Source: Palleronia sediminis
GTDB taxonomy: Bacteria; Pseudomonadota; Alphaproteobacteria; Rhodobacterales; Rhodobacteraceae
DNA: 64,000 nucleotides
Reading direction: 5' to 3'
Assembly: GCF_004358695.1 (NCBI RefSeq)
Contig: NZ_SNAA01000012.1
Span: forward strand, 62,001-126,000
How positions within the stretch are numbered: position 1 is the stretch's first letter; each line of letters opens with the position of its first letter. This document shows, piece by piece, positions 52,291 to 61,283 of the stretch. The position numbers were made by a program, and so were the translations under genes. The notes under the pieces are model-generated. The model had not been told where the DNA came from, did not search any database, and saw only the letters and a list, made by a program, of their open reading frames with translations.

Positions 52291-52303
52291 CGGAGATCAT
52301 CGA

Positions 52304-53341
52304 ATGACGGACCGGACCGATCCCGCCCGCACAGATCCGCAGCCTTCGCCGGCGGCGGCTCATGGGCCTACGTCGGCACGCGCCCGCGCGGTGGAACGTC
52401 TGCAGCGATACGGGATCTTCCTCGCCCTCGTGGTGGTCTGTCTGGCCCTTACCGCGTTGAACGAGTTTTTCCTGACCCCTCGAAACATCGTCAACGTACT
52501 GCGCCAGACCTCGATCAACGGGATCCTCGCCATCGGTCTGACCTTTGTAATCCTCGCGCGCGGCATCGATCTGTCGGTGGGTTCGGTGGTGGCGCTGGCA
52601 GGTGTGATCGCAGCGTCGCTTGCCACGACATCGAGTGGCGCGGCGGTTGCCGGCGGCCCCTATCCCGTTGCCGTGGCCCTTGCCGCGGGCATTGCGGTGG
52701 GCGCGGCTTGCGGTGCTGCCTCGGGTGCGGTGGTCGCGCGGTTCAACGTTCCGGCTTTCGTCGCCACGTTGGGGATGCTCTCGGCGGCGCGGGGGCTGAC
52801 GCTCCTGTATTCCGAGGGTCGCCCCGTTCCGGCCCTTACCGACGAATTCAGGTGGATCGGCACCGGCGATCTGTTCGGCGTGCCGATGCCCGTCGTCCTG
52901 TTCATCGCGGTGTTCCTGGCCTCGTGGTGGGTTCTGGGGCAAACCCGGTTCGGGCGCCACGTCTATGCCGCGGGCGGAAACCCCCATGCGGCCACGGTAT
53001 CGGGCATCAACGTCCGGCGGATCCGCTTTGCCGTCTTTGTCATTTCAGGCGCCCTTGCCGGGCTCGCAGGCATGATCCTTGCCGCGCGCACCGGCTCGGC
53101 GCTGCCGCAGGCGGGCGTTGCTTACGAGCTCGACGCCATCGCGGCGGTGGTGATCGGCGGCACCAGCCTTGCGGGCGGTGTCGGGCGTGTCACCGGCACG
53201 GTGATCGGTGCGCTGCTGATCGGTGTGGTGAACAACGGGCTCGATCTGATGGGCGTAGAGTCGTATTATCAACTAGTTATCAAGGGGTTGCTGATCGTCG
53301 CGGCGGTGATGCTCGATCAGACCCGTAACCAGAGAGATTGA
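52304..53341 (+). CDS. Sugar/polyol ABC transporter permease (RbsC-like)
   Basis: Membrane subunit of 345 residues with about nine hydrophobic segments. An N-terminal cytoplasmic tail of about 35 residues precedes LFxx-type helices; landmarks are NIVNVLRQTSINGILAIGLTFVI, the GIDLSVGSVVALAG signature of the family, NVPAFVATLGM and the C-terminal VIGGTSLAGGVGRVTGTVIGALLIGVVNNGLDL. It follows the ATPase gene closely and precedes the binding protein. Confidence 0.92.
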   Translation: MTDRTDPARTDPQPSPAAAHGPTSARARAVERLQRYGIFLALVVVCLALTALNEFFLTPRNIVNVLRQTSINGILAIGLTFVILARGIDLSVGSVVALAGVIAASLATTSSGAAVAGGPYPVAVALAAGIAVGAACGAASGAVVARFNVPAFVATLGMLSAARGLTLLYSEGRPVPALTDEFRWIGTGDLFGVPMPVVLFIAVFLASWWVLGQTRFGRHVYAAGGNPHAATVSGINVRRIRFAVFVISGALAGLAGMILAARTGSALPQAGVAYELDAIAAVVIGGTSLAGGVGRVTGTVIGALLIGVVNNGLDLMGVESYYQLVIKGLLIVAAVMLDQTRNQRD

Positions 53342-53408
53342 GACCGGGGCGTTTTCCCGGCTCGACAGTCGACCCGGCTACCGGGCGGCATAAAGGGAGG
53401 AGAGATCC

Positions 53409-54401
53409 ATGAAGAAGCTACTTTCCAGCGTGGCGGTTCTGGCCACGTTCGCAGGACCGGCCGCGGCGCAGGACGATCCGCTCAAGATCGGCGCGGCGCT
53501 TTATGGCCTTCAGGCCGAGTTCATGCAGATCTGGGCGGAAGCCGCCGAACAGCATCCGGCCGTTCAGTCCGGCATGGTCGATCTGACGATCTTCGACGGC
53601 CGCTATGACGCTCTCGTTCAGCAGGAACAGTTCGAGACGATGGCGACCCAAGGGTTCGACGCCGCCATCTTCGCCCCCATCGACGTCGAGGCTGGCGCCG
53701 AGGCGGTCCGCATCGCGCACGAAGCCGGCATCCCGGTGATCGGATCGAACACGCAGGTCAACTCGGAATTGCTGACTTCCTACGTGGGATCGGATGACAC
53801 CCGGTCGGGCTACATGGAGGCGCAGATGGTCCTCGAGGCCATCGGCTGCGAGGATGGCGGGAACGTCGTCATCATCGAAGGCCCGATCGGGCAATCCGCT
53901 CAGGTCCAGCGGCTCGAGGGCAACCAGCGCGCGCTGGCAGAATGCCCGAACGTCAAGGTTCTAGAGCAGCAGACCGCGAACTGGAGCCGTGCCGAAGCGC
54001 AAACCCTCATGGAAAACTGGCTGACCGCGCATCCGGGCGAGATCGACGGCGTCATCGGACAGAACGACGAGATGGCGCTCGGCGCGATCGAGGCGATCAA
54101 GGCCGCAGGGCTCAATGTCGAGGATTTCGCAATTGCCGGCATCGACGGCGTCACCGACGCGCTGACGGCCGTGAAGGCCGGCGAGATGCAGTCGATCCTG
54201 CAAGACGCGCGTGCTCAGGCCCAAGGCGCCATCGACGTGGCAATCGCGGCGGCGACTGACGGCGATTACGAGCCGCAATCCGACATCTGGACCCAGTATC
54301 CCGAAATGAGCTGGGAAGGTGGCGAGGCCAGCTATTACGATGTTCCCTGGACCCCGGTAACGGCCGATAACGTCGACGACCTTCTGGCCACGCGCCAATA
54401 G
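53409..54401 (+). CDS. Sugar/polyol ABC transporter substrate-binding protein (RbsB-like)
   Basis: Periplasmic binding protein of 330 residues of the ribose/xylose type. A signal peptide ends at AAAQD near residue 21. The mature protein has KIGAALYGLQAEFM, the IFAPIDVEAGAEAVRIAHEAGIPVIG strand-helix pair and NDEMALGAIEAIKAAG near the hinge. GGGAGGAG lies before the ATG at 53409. High level is likely: an intercistronic hairpin at 54424-54447 follows and could protect this part of the message. Ligand probably a polyol given the downstream dehydrogenase and kinase. Confidence 0.92.
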   Translation: MKKLLSSVAVLATFAGPAAAQDDPLKIGAALYGLQAEFMQIWAEAAEQHPAVQSGMVDLTIFDGRYDALVQQEQFETMATQGFDAAIFAPIDVEAGAEAVRIAHEAGIPVIGSNTQVNSELLTSYVGSDDTRSGYMEAQMVLEAIGCEDGGNVVIIEGPIGQSAQVQRLEGNQRALAECPNVKVLEQQTANWSRAEAQTLMENWLTAHPGEIDGVIGQNDEMALGAIEAIKAAGLNVEDFAIAGIDGVTDALTAVKAGEMQSILQDARAQAQGAIDVAIAAATDGDYEPQSDIWTQYPEMSWEGGEASYYDVPWTPVTADNVDDLLATRQ

Positions 54402-54423
54402 GTTCGACCGACACTCACGCGAA

Positions 54424-54447
54424 CCGGCCTGCCCCTGGGCGGGCCGG
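54424..54447 (+). other. Intercistronic stem-loop after the binding-protein gene
   Basis: CCGGCC (54424-54429) pairs with GGCCGG (54442-54447), extended by GCCC/GGGC with one mismatch. Such stems after periplasmic binding-protein genes commonly raise the level of that cistron relative to the next. Confidence 0.5.
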
Positions 54448-54462
54448 AACAGGAGAGCAGGA

Positions 54463-55224
54463 ATGACTGACAGGCTCGATCTCGACCGCAGCATCAAGGG
54501 AAAACGCGTTCTCGTGACAGGCGGGGCGTCCGGCATCGGGGCGGCCGTCTGCGATGCCTTCGCCGCCAAGGGGGCGGTTGTGGCTGTCGTGGACCGTGAC
54601 GCGCAGGCCGCCAAGGCCAAGGTGGAAACGCTCGGTGACGGGCGGGCTTTTGGATGCGATGTCGCGGATGCCGATGCCGTGGCGCAAACCGTGGCCGCCG
54701 TGGTCGAGGCCATGGGCGGCATTGACGTTCTGGTGAACTGCGCGGGTATCGTCGATCTCGCCCCGATCGAAGAGATCGCGCAGGATGCTTGGCAACGCAC
54801 CATCGACATCAACCTCACAGGCTCGTTCAACGTCGCGCAGGCGGTGGGGCGCCAGATGATCGCGCAGGGGCAGGGCGGGCGTATCGTCAACATGGCCAGC
54901 CAGGCCGGCACCGTCGCCATCGACGGGCACGTGGCCTATTGCGCCTCGAAATTCGCGGTGATCGGAATGACGAAGTGCATGGCCCTGGAATGGGGAAAAC
55001 ACGGCATCACCGCCAACACGATCTCGCCTACGGTCGTGCTGACCGAACTGGGACGCAAGGCATGGGCCGGCGAAAAGGGTGACGCGATGATCCGCGAGAT
55101 CCCGACAGGCCGCTTTGCCGAGCCCGACGAGATCGCGGCGGCGACGCTTTTCCTGGCGTCCGACATGGCGCAGATGATCAACGGCGCGGACCTCGTCGTC
55201 GATGGCGGCTTCACGATCAAATAG
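54463..55224 (+). CDS. Short-chain dehydrogenase, D-threitol dehydrogenase-like
   Basis: SDR enzyme of 253 residues. The nucleotide motif is VTGGASGIGAA, followed by NCAGIVD, the catalytic Ser in MASQAG and YCASKFAV with Tyr and Lys. The C-terminal SPTVVLTELGRKAWAG segment resembles proteins I recall annotated as D-threitol dehydrogenase. Such an enzyme would oxidise a tetritol to erythrulose, which a DhaK-type kinase (next genes) can phosphorylate. It has AGGAG upstream and follows the binding-protein gene by 61 bases. Other polyols such as erythritol or xylitol remain possible. Confidence 0.8.
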   Translation: MTDRLDLDRSIKGKRVLVTGGASGIGAAVCDAFAAKGAVVAVVDRDAQAAKAKVETLGDGRAFGCDVADADAVAQTVAAVVEAMGGIDVLVNCAGIVDLAPIEEIAQDAWQRTIDINLTGSFNVAQAVGRQMIAQGQGGRIVNMASQAGTVAIDGHVAYCASKFAVIGMTKCMALEWGKHGITANTISPTVVLTELGRKAWAGEKGDAMIREIPTGRFAEPDEIAAATLFLASDMAQMINGADLVVDGGFTIK

Positions 55225-55232
55225 GACTATTC

Positions 55233-56234
55233 ATGCAACGATTCCTCAACGACCCCGACGATATCGTGGATGAAACCGTGCGCGGCTTTGTCCGCGCCCA
55301 TGCCGACCGCGTGCGGCTTTGCGACGGCAATGCGCGGGTCGTCGTGGCTAGGGACGCGCCCGTAAGCGGCAAGGTCGGGATCGTGACGGGCGGCGGTTCG
55401 GGGCATGAGCCGGCTTTTGTCGGCTATACTGGCGCGGGCATGGTCGACGCCACCGCCATCGGCGAGCTGTTCTCGTCGCCCACCGCCAAGAGCTTTCACG
55501 ACGCGATCAAGGCCGCCGATGGGGGGGCCGGTGTGGTCGTGCTCTACGGCAATTACGCCGGCGACAACATGAACGTGAAGATGGCTTCGAGGATGGCCGC
55601 CAAGGACGGCGTCGAGGTTCTGACGGTCGTCGCCAATGACGACGTGTCGTCGGCCCCGCCCGAAGAACGCGAGAAACGGCGCGGTGTGGCGGGCGAAATC
55701 TTCATGTGGAAGATCGGCGGGGCGAAGGCAGCCGAGGGGGCCGATGCCGCTGCCGTTCGCGATGCGGCTCAGGGCGCCATCGACGCCTGCCGCTCGGTCG
55801 GCGTCGGTCTGGCGCCCTGCACCCTGCCGGCCGTGGGGCATCCGAACTTTTCGATCGAGGCGGGCACCATGGAGATGGGCATCGGCCATCACGGCGAGCC
55901 GGGAACCTCGGTCACGAAGCTCGGCACCGCGGACGAGATCGCGTCCGAGATGACGCGCATCGTTCTGGACGATCACGATCTGCCGTCCGGCACCGAGGTC
56001 GCGGTGCTGGTCTCGGGCCTCGGCGCGACGCCGCGCGGCGAACTCTATGTCCTGTATGACCGGATGGCCCGCGATATCGAGGATCGCGGGCTCAAGATCC
56101 ACAAGGCCTATGTCGGCGATTACTTCACCTCGCTCGAGATGGTGGGCGCGACGCTGACGGTCATGGCGCTGGACGACGAACGCAAGAGGCTGCTGGCGGC
56201 CTCTACCGATTGCCCGGCCTTCGGGGCAGCATGA
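55233..56234 (+). CDS. dhaK: Dihydroxyacetone kinase subunit DhaK-like (probable ketose kinase)
   Basis: Substrate-binding subunit of 333 residues. Landmarks are GGGSGHEPAFVGYTGAGM, GNYAGDNMN and the GIGHHGEPGTS motif around residue 215, with the His that binds the ketone covalently. It lies between the dehydrogenase and DhaL. With DhaL it would phosphorylate dihydroxyacetone or, given the threitol-dehydrogenase-like neighbour, a tetrulose such as erythrulose. No DhaM or other PTS protein is present in the window, so the phosphate donor (ATP or PTS) is open. Confidence 0.9.
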   Translation: MQRFLNDPDDIVDETVRGFVRAHADRVRLCDGNARVVVARDAPVSGKVGIVTGGGSGHEPAFVGYTGAGMVDATAIGELFSSPTAKSFHDAIKAADGGAGVVVLYGNYAGDNMNVKMASRMAAKDGVEVLTVVANDDVSSAPPEEREKRRGVAGEIFMWKIGGAKAAEGADAAAVRDAAQGAIDACRSVGVGLAPCTLPAVGHPNFSIEAGTMEMGIGHHGEPGTSVTKLGTADEIASEMTRIVLDDHDLPSGTEVAVLVSGLGATPRGELYVLYDRMARDIEDRGLKIHKAYVGDYFTSLEMVGATLTVMALDDERKRLLAASTDCPAFGAA

Positions 56235-56869
56235 TGGCATCCTTTCCAAACGCAGGCTCCGGCGGGATCGTTCGGGACATCGCCGCCGTCATCGTCGAGA
56301 ACCGCGCTTACCTGTCCGAGATCGACGGCAAGATCGGCGACGGCGATCATGGCGTGAACATGGCCAAGGGGTTCGGCCGGGCCGCCGAGCGTATCGCGCC
56401 TGACGCATCCCTTTCGGACGCGCTGTCCACCCTGTCCGACGTGCTGATGAGCGAGATCGGCGGGTCCATGGGGCCGCTTTACGGCATGTTCTTTGCCGAG
56501 ATGTCCGAAACCGTCGCTCAGGACACGCATATCGACGGCGCGCGTTTCGCGGCAATGCTGCGCGCCGGGCTCGAGGGGATCGAGGCGGTCGGGGCGGCCA
56601 AGGTCGGCGACAAGACCATGATCGACGCGCTCGTGCCGGCCGTCGAGGCGGCCGAGGCCAACCGCTCGGACATAACCGCGCAACTCCGAGAGGTCGCAAG
56701 CGCGGCCGAGGCGGGGCGCGACTCGACCACCGACATGGTTGCGAAACTCGGCCGCGCGGCGCGGCTGGGCGAGCGATCGCGCGGGGTGCCGGACGCGGGC
56801 GCCACGTCCTGCGCCCTGATCCTGCGCAACCTGTGCGACGGTGCGGCGCGGCGTCTCGAACAGGGCTGA
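56231..56869 (+). CDS. dhaL: Dihydroxyacetone kinase subunit DhaL-like
   Basis: Nucleotide-binding subunit of 212 residues. Motifs are EIDGKIGDGDHGVNMAKG with the Mg-ADP-binding Asp residues, GGSMGPLYGMFF, GDKTMIDALVPA and a C-terminal GVPDAGATSCALIL. ATG at 56231 overlaps the dhaK stop (ATGA). It completes the two-subunit kinase of the polyol cluster. Isomerases expected for erythrulose-phosphate metabolism are not in the window. Confidence 0.9.
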   Translation: MMASFPNAGSGGIVRDIAAVIVENRAYLSEIDGKIGDGDHGVNMAKGFGRAAERIAPDASLSDALSTLSDVLMSEIGGSMGPLYGMFFAEMSETVAQDTHIDGARFAAMLRAGLEGIEAVGAAKVGDKTMIDALVPAVEAAEANRSDITAQLREVASAAEAGRDSTTDMVAKLGRAARLGERSRGVPDAGATSCALILRNLCDGAARRLEQG

Positions 56870-57019
56870 CCGCGATGCGCTGAAAACCGCACCCTTTTCC
56901 ACGTCTTGGAACCGGGGGGCGATGCCGGCGCGTTCCGATCCCGCATGATGCCGGGCCGGCGCCGACCCATACGGGGCAGATGCCAGCAGCCCGGCGGGAT
57001 AAACGCTGGAGAGGATCGC

Positions 57020-58291
57020 ATGGCGGAGAAATTTTGGCGCATGGGGCGTCTGGTCGTGGCGCTGTCGACCACGGGGCTCGTCCCTGTCGCGGGTTTGGCG
57101 CAGGAGAACCTGGCGACGGATTCCCGCCTTTCGACCTTTAACGAGGCGATGCGGGCAGCAGGTCTCGAGGATCGGCTCAGGCAGACGCCCCTGACGATCT
57201 TTGCACCTACGGACGAGGCGTTCGAGCGCCTGCCCCAAGCCGTGTCCGAGGGGTTCACCGACCCCGACAACGCCGATGCTCTCCGCGAGGTTCTGGACCT
57301 GCATCTCGTGCCGGGCGGCCCGCACGAGGCTGACGATATCCCCGTCGACATGCAGACCGTTTCGGGGGCGCGGCTGGTCGTGACCTATACCGACGGCGCG
57401 CTGACGATGCGGGTCGCGCCGCCGGACAACGCGGACGAGCTCGACACGCTCGAGGCGGCGCGCGGCACCAACGAGGCGCGGATCGTCTTTGGCGACGTGT
57501 CGGGCGGGCCCGGTGTCCTGGCCCATGGGATCGACCGGGTGCTGTTGCCGCCCGATTTTGCGCTCGACGACGGGGCGGCGTCCGACGCCGATCCGCAGAC
57601 CGCCGAGGCGGTTGCCGGGGCCGCGCCGCAACCAACCGGAAACGGCGAGCCAGCCGATACGGATGAGACGTCGCCCGAGACCGAAGGGCAGGATGCGGTT
57701 GCCGCGACGCTCAAGCCTGTGGACGACATGCCGGATGGAGTGGAGCCGGAACCCGGCGATTCCGATACCGGGTCGATGGGCGATGCGGGCACCGAAACCG
57801 CGGATACGCCCCGATCCGATACGCCCGAGCCCGACATGTCCGGGCAGGAGGGCGTGATCGTCGCCACGGACCCGGCGCCCGTTGCCGAGAACACGGTCGG
57901 CGATACGGCGCCCGCGGGTGCCGAAAGCGGGGCAGGGGAGCCTACGCCCGCCAGTGACACCGAGGTGATCGGCGCGGATGCCGAGCGGTCCGAGCCGCAC
58001 GACACGGCCGGCGAAAGCGGCGATCGGGCGTCCGATGTGAACCTGACAAGCGAACTGGTCTCGGCCGACGAATTGCTGGGCAAGCCGGTGCGCGGTGCGG
58101 ATGGCGACGATATCGGCATCGTGGGCGATCTGCTGTTCTCGCTGGACGGGGCGCGGATCGTGAGCCTCGTGGTCGAGCTCGACGGCGGCTTTTTTGAACT
58201 GGGCGCGCCGGACACGCGGCGGGTAGATATCGGGGAAATCTCGGTCGATCCGCTCGACGGGGCGGTCATCCTGAGCGAAGGCGCAGAGTAG
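57020..58291 (+). CDS. Secreted FAS1 (fasciclin)-PRC barrel protein
   Basis: Exported protein of 423 residues. A signal peptide ends near residue 27 (VAGLAQ). A fasciclin domain spans about 35-155 (STFNEAMRAAGLEDRL, TIFAPTDEAFERLP and a late GVLAHGIDRVLLP). Residues about 160-340 are an acidic low-complexity linker rich in Asp, Glu, Thr, Pro and Ala. The C-terminus (about 345-423) is a PRC-barrel domain (ELLGKPVRGADGDDIGIVGDL, then VSLVVELDGGFFELG). GGAGAGGA precedes the ATG. FAS1 domains mediate adhesion; PRC barrels occur in RimM and photosynthetic reaction centres. The combination is unusual and its role unknown. Confidence 0.82.
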   Translation: MAEKFWRMGRLVVALSTTGLVPVAGLAQENLATDSRLSTFNEAMRAAGLEDRLRQTPLTIFAPTDEAFERLPQAVSEGFTDPDNADALREVLDLHLVPGGPHEADDIPVDMQTVSGARLVVTYTDGALTMRVAPPDNADELDTLEAARGTNEARIVFGDVSGGPGVLAHGIDRVLLPPDFALDDGAASDADPQTAEAVAGAAPQPTGNGEPADTDETSPETEGQDAVAATLKPVDDMPDGVEPEPGDSDTGSMGDAGTETADTPRSDTPEPDMSGQEGVIVATDPAPVAENTVGDTAPAGAESGAGEPTPASDTEVIGADAERSEPHDTAGESGDRASDVNLTSELVSADELLGKPVRGADGDDIGIVGDLLFSLDGARIVSLVVELDGGFFELGAPDTRRVDIGEISVDPLDGAVILSEGAE

Positions 58292-58305
58292 CGCCCTGCG
58301 ACAAG

Positions 58306-58333
58306 CCCCGCCCGACGTTTCCGCCGGGCGGGG
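58306..58333. terminator. Hairpin between convergent FAS1-PRC gene and small gene
   Basis: CCCCGCCCG (58306-58314) pairs with CGGGCGGGG (58325-58333). It lies 15 bases past the FAS1-PRC stop and 9 bases past the small gene on the other strand. No T run follows in either direction, so strength is uncertain. Confidence 0.55.
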
Positions 58334-58341
58334 CCGGTGCC

Positions 58342-58518
58342 CTATTTGGTGCGGCGGAGGGCTTCGCGGACGGCGGCCTCGCGGATCCGCAACTGGCAGG
58401 CCCGGATTTCCGCCGGTTCCGCCGTGCGGAAAGCACGGGCCAGCGCCTGTTCCGCGATCCGCATGTAGGCGCGGCGGCGGGCGGCCCGGTCCAGGGCCGC
58501 GTTCTGTTTCGGGGGCAT
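58342..58518 (-). CDS. Small basic hypothetical protein
   Basis: Predicted protein of 58 residues, rich in Arg and Ala, probably all helical (RAARRRAYMRIAEQALARAF). ATG at 58518 has GGAG seven bases upstream; the frame is open to 58566 but without a ribosome site. It resembles no family I can name. Its helical, basic nature could suit nucleic-acid or protein binding. It lies alone between the FAS1-PRC gene and the second sugar ABC cluster. Confidence 0.5.
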   Translation of the reverse strand: MPPKQNAALDRAARRRAYMRIAEQALARAFRTAEPAEIRACQLRIREAAVREALRRTK

Positions 58519-58628
58519 GTCGATACTCCATGGCACGCGCGGGCCGATGATCGACCCGCGTTCCATGGAATACGTGTGTCTGTATCCCTCCAGCCTACGG
58601 CCCTGGAATGGCGCCTGTCAAGCGTCGC

Positions 58629-58641
58629 GGGGGGGGGGGGG
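58629..58641. repeat. G13 homopolymer
   Basis: A run of 13 G directly after (on the gene's strand, C13 just beyond) the stop codon of the permease gene at 58642. It does not touch a reading frame. It could be a slippage-prone site or an assembly error. Confidence 0.8.
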
Positions 58642-59688
58642 TCAGCGGCCCACGGCCGTGCGGTCGACCCAGGCGTAGAACATCCCGGCCAGCAGGATGA
58701 ACGCCCCGACCACCGCCGTCCGCCATGTCGAGGGGATGCCGACCTGGATCAGCACGTTGTCCACCAGCGTGATGAGCAGGACGCCGGCGATGGTTCCGCC
58801 CACGGTGCCCTTGCCGCCGGTCACGCGCGCGCCGCCCAGAACGACGGCCGCGATCACGGCCAGTTCGGTTCCGGCCAGATCGAAAGGGTTGGCCAGCCGG
58901 TTCGAGGTGACGTGCAGGATGCCCGCCAGTCCCGCCAGCATTCCCGCCCAGGCAAAGACAAAGACCCGAACCCGCGCGATGTTGAACCCCAGCCGCGCGG
59001 CGATCTCGGGCTTGCCGCCGCAGGCATAGACGGCGCGCCCCAGAAGCGTGTGGTTGAGCAACGCCCATGTGACGATGGCGGCCAGCACGAAGATCAGGAA
59101 ATAGGCCGGAAACTGCACCCGCAAGCCATCGGCGCTGACCTGCGAGAACAGCGCGATCTGCCCGAAGGCGGTCATCGAGGCGGGGATGTTCATGAACAGC
59201 GCCGTGCCCACGAAGGTCAGCAGGAACCCGCGAAAGGCATATTGCGTCGCGATGGTCACGATCAGCGCCGGAGCCTTGAGCAGGTTGATGAGCACCCCGT
59301 TCAGAGCGCCGAGCAAGGCCCCACCGGCAAGGCCGGCCAGAAGGATCGGCAGGATCCCGAGGCCGGGGACCAGGGTCGAGACGATCAGCGTCACCGTGTA
59401 CATCACCAGCGCGGCGATGGCCGAGAACGACACGTCGAGCCCGCCGGCCGCCAGCACCACCAACACGCCCAGCGCGAACAGGCCCTCGACCACCGAGGCG
59501 CGCAGAACGTCGAACAGGTTGGCGAGCTGCCAGAAATCGGGGTTGATCGCACCGACGACGAGGCAGGTCAGCGCCAGCAGCGCCAGCGGAAACCCGGCCG
59601 GATTGGCGAGGATCCAGTCTGCGATGCGCTTGCCGGGCGAAAGGGACGGCCGGTCGGCGATGGCCGGCTGCAGGTCGGTGTCGCTCAT
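58642..59688 (-). CDS. Sugar ABC transporter permease (second permease, RhaQ/RbsC-like)
   Basis: Membrane subunit of 348 residues with about nine hydrophobic segments. The family signature is seen as AAGGLDVSFSAIAALV, with KAPALIVTIATQYAFRGFL and C-terminal AVVLGGARVTGGKGTVGGTIAGVLL. ATG at 59688 overlaps the ATPase stop (ATGA). The frame continues open far upstream to 61434 within the ATPase gene; that part is a shadow. Pairs with the other permease at 62439-63443 as a heterodimer, as in rhamnose-type transporters. Confidence 0.9.
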   Translation of the reverse strand: MSDTDLQPAIADRPSLSPGKRIADWILANPAGFPLALLALTCLVVGAINPDFWQLANLFDVLRASVVEGLFALGVLVVLAAGGLDVSFSAIAALVMYTVTLIVSTLVPGLGILPILLAGLAGGALLGALNGVLINLLKAPALIVTIATQYAFRGFLLTFVGTALFMNIPASMTAFGQIALFSQVSADGLRVQFPAYFLIFVLAAIVTWALLNHTLLGRAVYACGGKPEIAARLGFNIARVRVFVFAWAGMLAGLAGILHVTSNRLANPFDLAGTELAVIAAVVLGGARVTGGKGTVGGTIAGVLLITLVDNVLIQVGIPSTWRTAVVGAFILLAGMFYAWVDRTAVGR

Positions 59689-61244
59689 GGGGCGGTCTCC
59701 GCGGTTTCCAGGATCCCGCCGATCGCGGCATAGAGCTGTCCCGCATCGACGCGGGCGCCGTCGAAGGTCTCGACGATCCGCCCGTCGCGCATGACGGCGA
59801 TCCGGTCGCAATTCTGTATGAGTTCGGGAATGTCGTCGCTGACGATGATGACGCCCATGCCGGCCTCGGCCTGTCGCTGGATGATGCGAAAGATCGTGTC
59901 CTTGGACCCGACATCGACCCCGACCGTGGGTCCGTGCAGGATCAGGACCCTGGGCTTCGTGGCGAGCCAGCGCCCGATCAGAACGCGCTGCTGGTTGCCC
60001 CCCGAGAGCGATCCGACCGGCGCATCCACATCCTCGGCCACGATCTTGAGATCGTCGGCCACCTCGCGGGCGAGGATGCGCGCGCGGTCCATGCTGACGA
60101 TGCCGAGGGCGCCGCGCAGGCGGTCGAACACCGTCATCGCGATGTTGTCGGTGATGGACTTGTCGAGGAACAGCCCTTCCTCCAGCCGGTCCTCGGGGAC
60201 ATAGGCGATGCCGCGATCCATTCCGGTCGACGGGTCGGACAGGTCGACCGTGCGCCCGTCGAGCCGCACCTGCCCGGCATCCGGCGGCGCCAGCCCGGCA
60301 AGCCCCAGCGCAAGCGGGTTGCGACCCGAATCCAGCAGCCCGGTGATGCCGAGGATCTCGCCGGGGGCGAGGTCGAACGAGATGTCGCGATACGAGCCGG
60401 CGCGCGACAGACCGTCGACCGACAGCCGCGCGACCTCGGCCGCGGCGGGGCTGGCCGCGCGATAGCGGGCCTGGTCGATCCGGCGGTTCGTCATCAGCTC
60501 GCCCACTTCGGCCAGGTCGGCGGTCTCGATATCCAGCTCGGCCACGAATTGCCCGTCGCGCATGACGATGCCGGTGCCGCCGATCTCCTTGGCCTCGTCG
60601 AGCTTGTGGGTGACGAAAAGCAGCGCCGTGCCGCGGGCCTGCAGCTTGCGGATCACGCCGATCAGATGCGCGATCTCGCGGCGAGTGAGGGCGGTGGTCG
60701 GCTCGTCCATGATGACAAGCCCCGCCTCGGCCGCCACGGCGCGCGCGATCGAGATCAGTTGCCGCGTGGCGATGGGCAGGCGGTCGACATGGGTGCGCAG
60801 GAAGGCCGGGTCCGACGGAAGCCCGACCTCGGCCGCGGCGCGGGCGGCCAGCGCCCGCATCTCGCCCCGGCGCAGCCGCACGGCCAGACGCCCGCCCGAG
60901 GCGACGAGCTGGCTGGTCAGGCCGATATTCTCTTCGACCGAGAGGTTCGGCAAAAGCGACAGGTCCTGGTAGACCGTCTCGATCCCGGCGGCGAGCGCGG
61001 CGATAGGGTCTGGCGTCGCGGGCTGTTCCACGCCCTCGATCTGCACGCGGCCTTCGCTGGGCGATTGCGCGCCCGAGATGATCTTGATGAGTGTGCTCTT
61101 GCCGCAGCCGTTTTCGCCCAGAAGGTGATAGAACCGCCCCCGGCGGATCGTCAGATCGACGCCGCGCAGGGCATGGACCCCGCCATAGCGCTTGTGCAGG
61201 GCGCGCGTCTCGAGAAAGGGCGCGTCGGTGTCGGTCTGTGTCAT
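59685..61244 (-). CDS. Sugar ABC transporter ATP-binding protein (RhaT/RbsA-like)
   Basis: Double-ATPase protein of 519 residues. First domain: Walker A GENGCGKST, Walker B VIMDEPTTAL. Second domain: degenerate GLLDSGRNP, LSGGNQQRVLIGRW and LHGPTVGVDVG, in which the Walker B acidic pair (usually DEP) is replaced by HGP, so the second site is probably inactive. ATG at 61244 is chosen; a TTG at 61256 is in frame. It lies between the binding-protein gene and the second permease gene in a leftward operon. Confidence 0.9.
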   Translation of the reverse strand: MTQTDTDAPFLETRALHKRYGGVHALRGVDLTIRRGRFYHLLGENGCGKSTLIKIISGAQSPSEGRVQIEGVEQPATPDPIAALAAGIETVYQDLSLLPNLSVEENIGLTSQLVASGGRLAVRLRRGEMRALAARAAAEVGLPSDPAFLRTHVDRLPIATRQLISIARAVAAEAGLVIMDEPTTALTRREIAHLIGVIRKLQARGTALLFVTHKLDEAKEIGGTGIVMRDGQFVAELDIETADLAEVGELMTNRRIDQARYRAASPAAAEVARLSVDGLSRAGSYRDISFDLAPGEILGITGLLDSGRNPLALGLAGLAPPDAGQVRLDGRTVDLSDPSTGMDRGIAYVPEDRLEEGLFLDKSITDNIAMTVFDRLRGALGIVSMDRARILAREVADDLKIVAEDVDAPVGSLSGGNQQRVLIGRWLATKPRVLILHGPTVGVDVGSKDTIFRIIQRQAEAGMGVIIVSDDIPELIQNCDRIAVMRDGRIVETFDGARVDAGQLYAAIGGILETAETAP

Positions 61245-61283
61245 CGGGTCGGTCAACCTCGGGTCCGGGCGGGCAGGAGACGC

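Noticed and set aside
56120-58531. An 803-codon minus-strand frame opposite dhaL and the FAS1-PRC gene
   Set aside because: No recognisable domain, composition typical of antisense frames, and the plus strand has intact DhaL and FAS1 signatures with ribosome sites.
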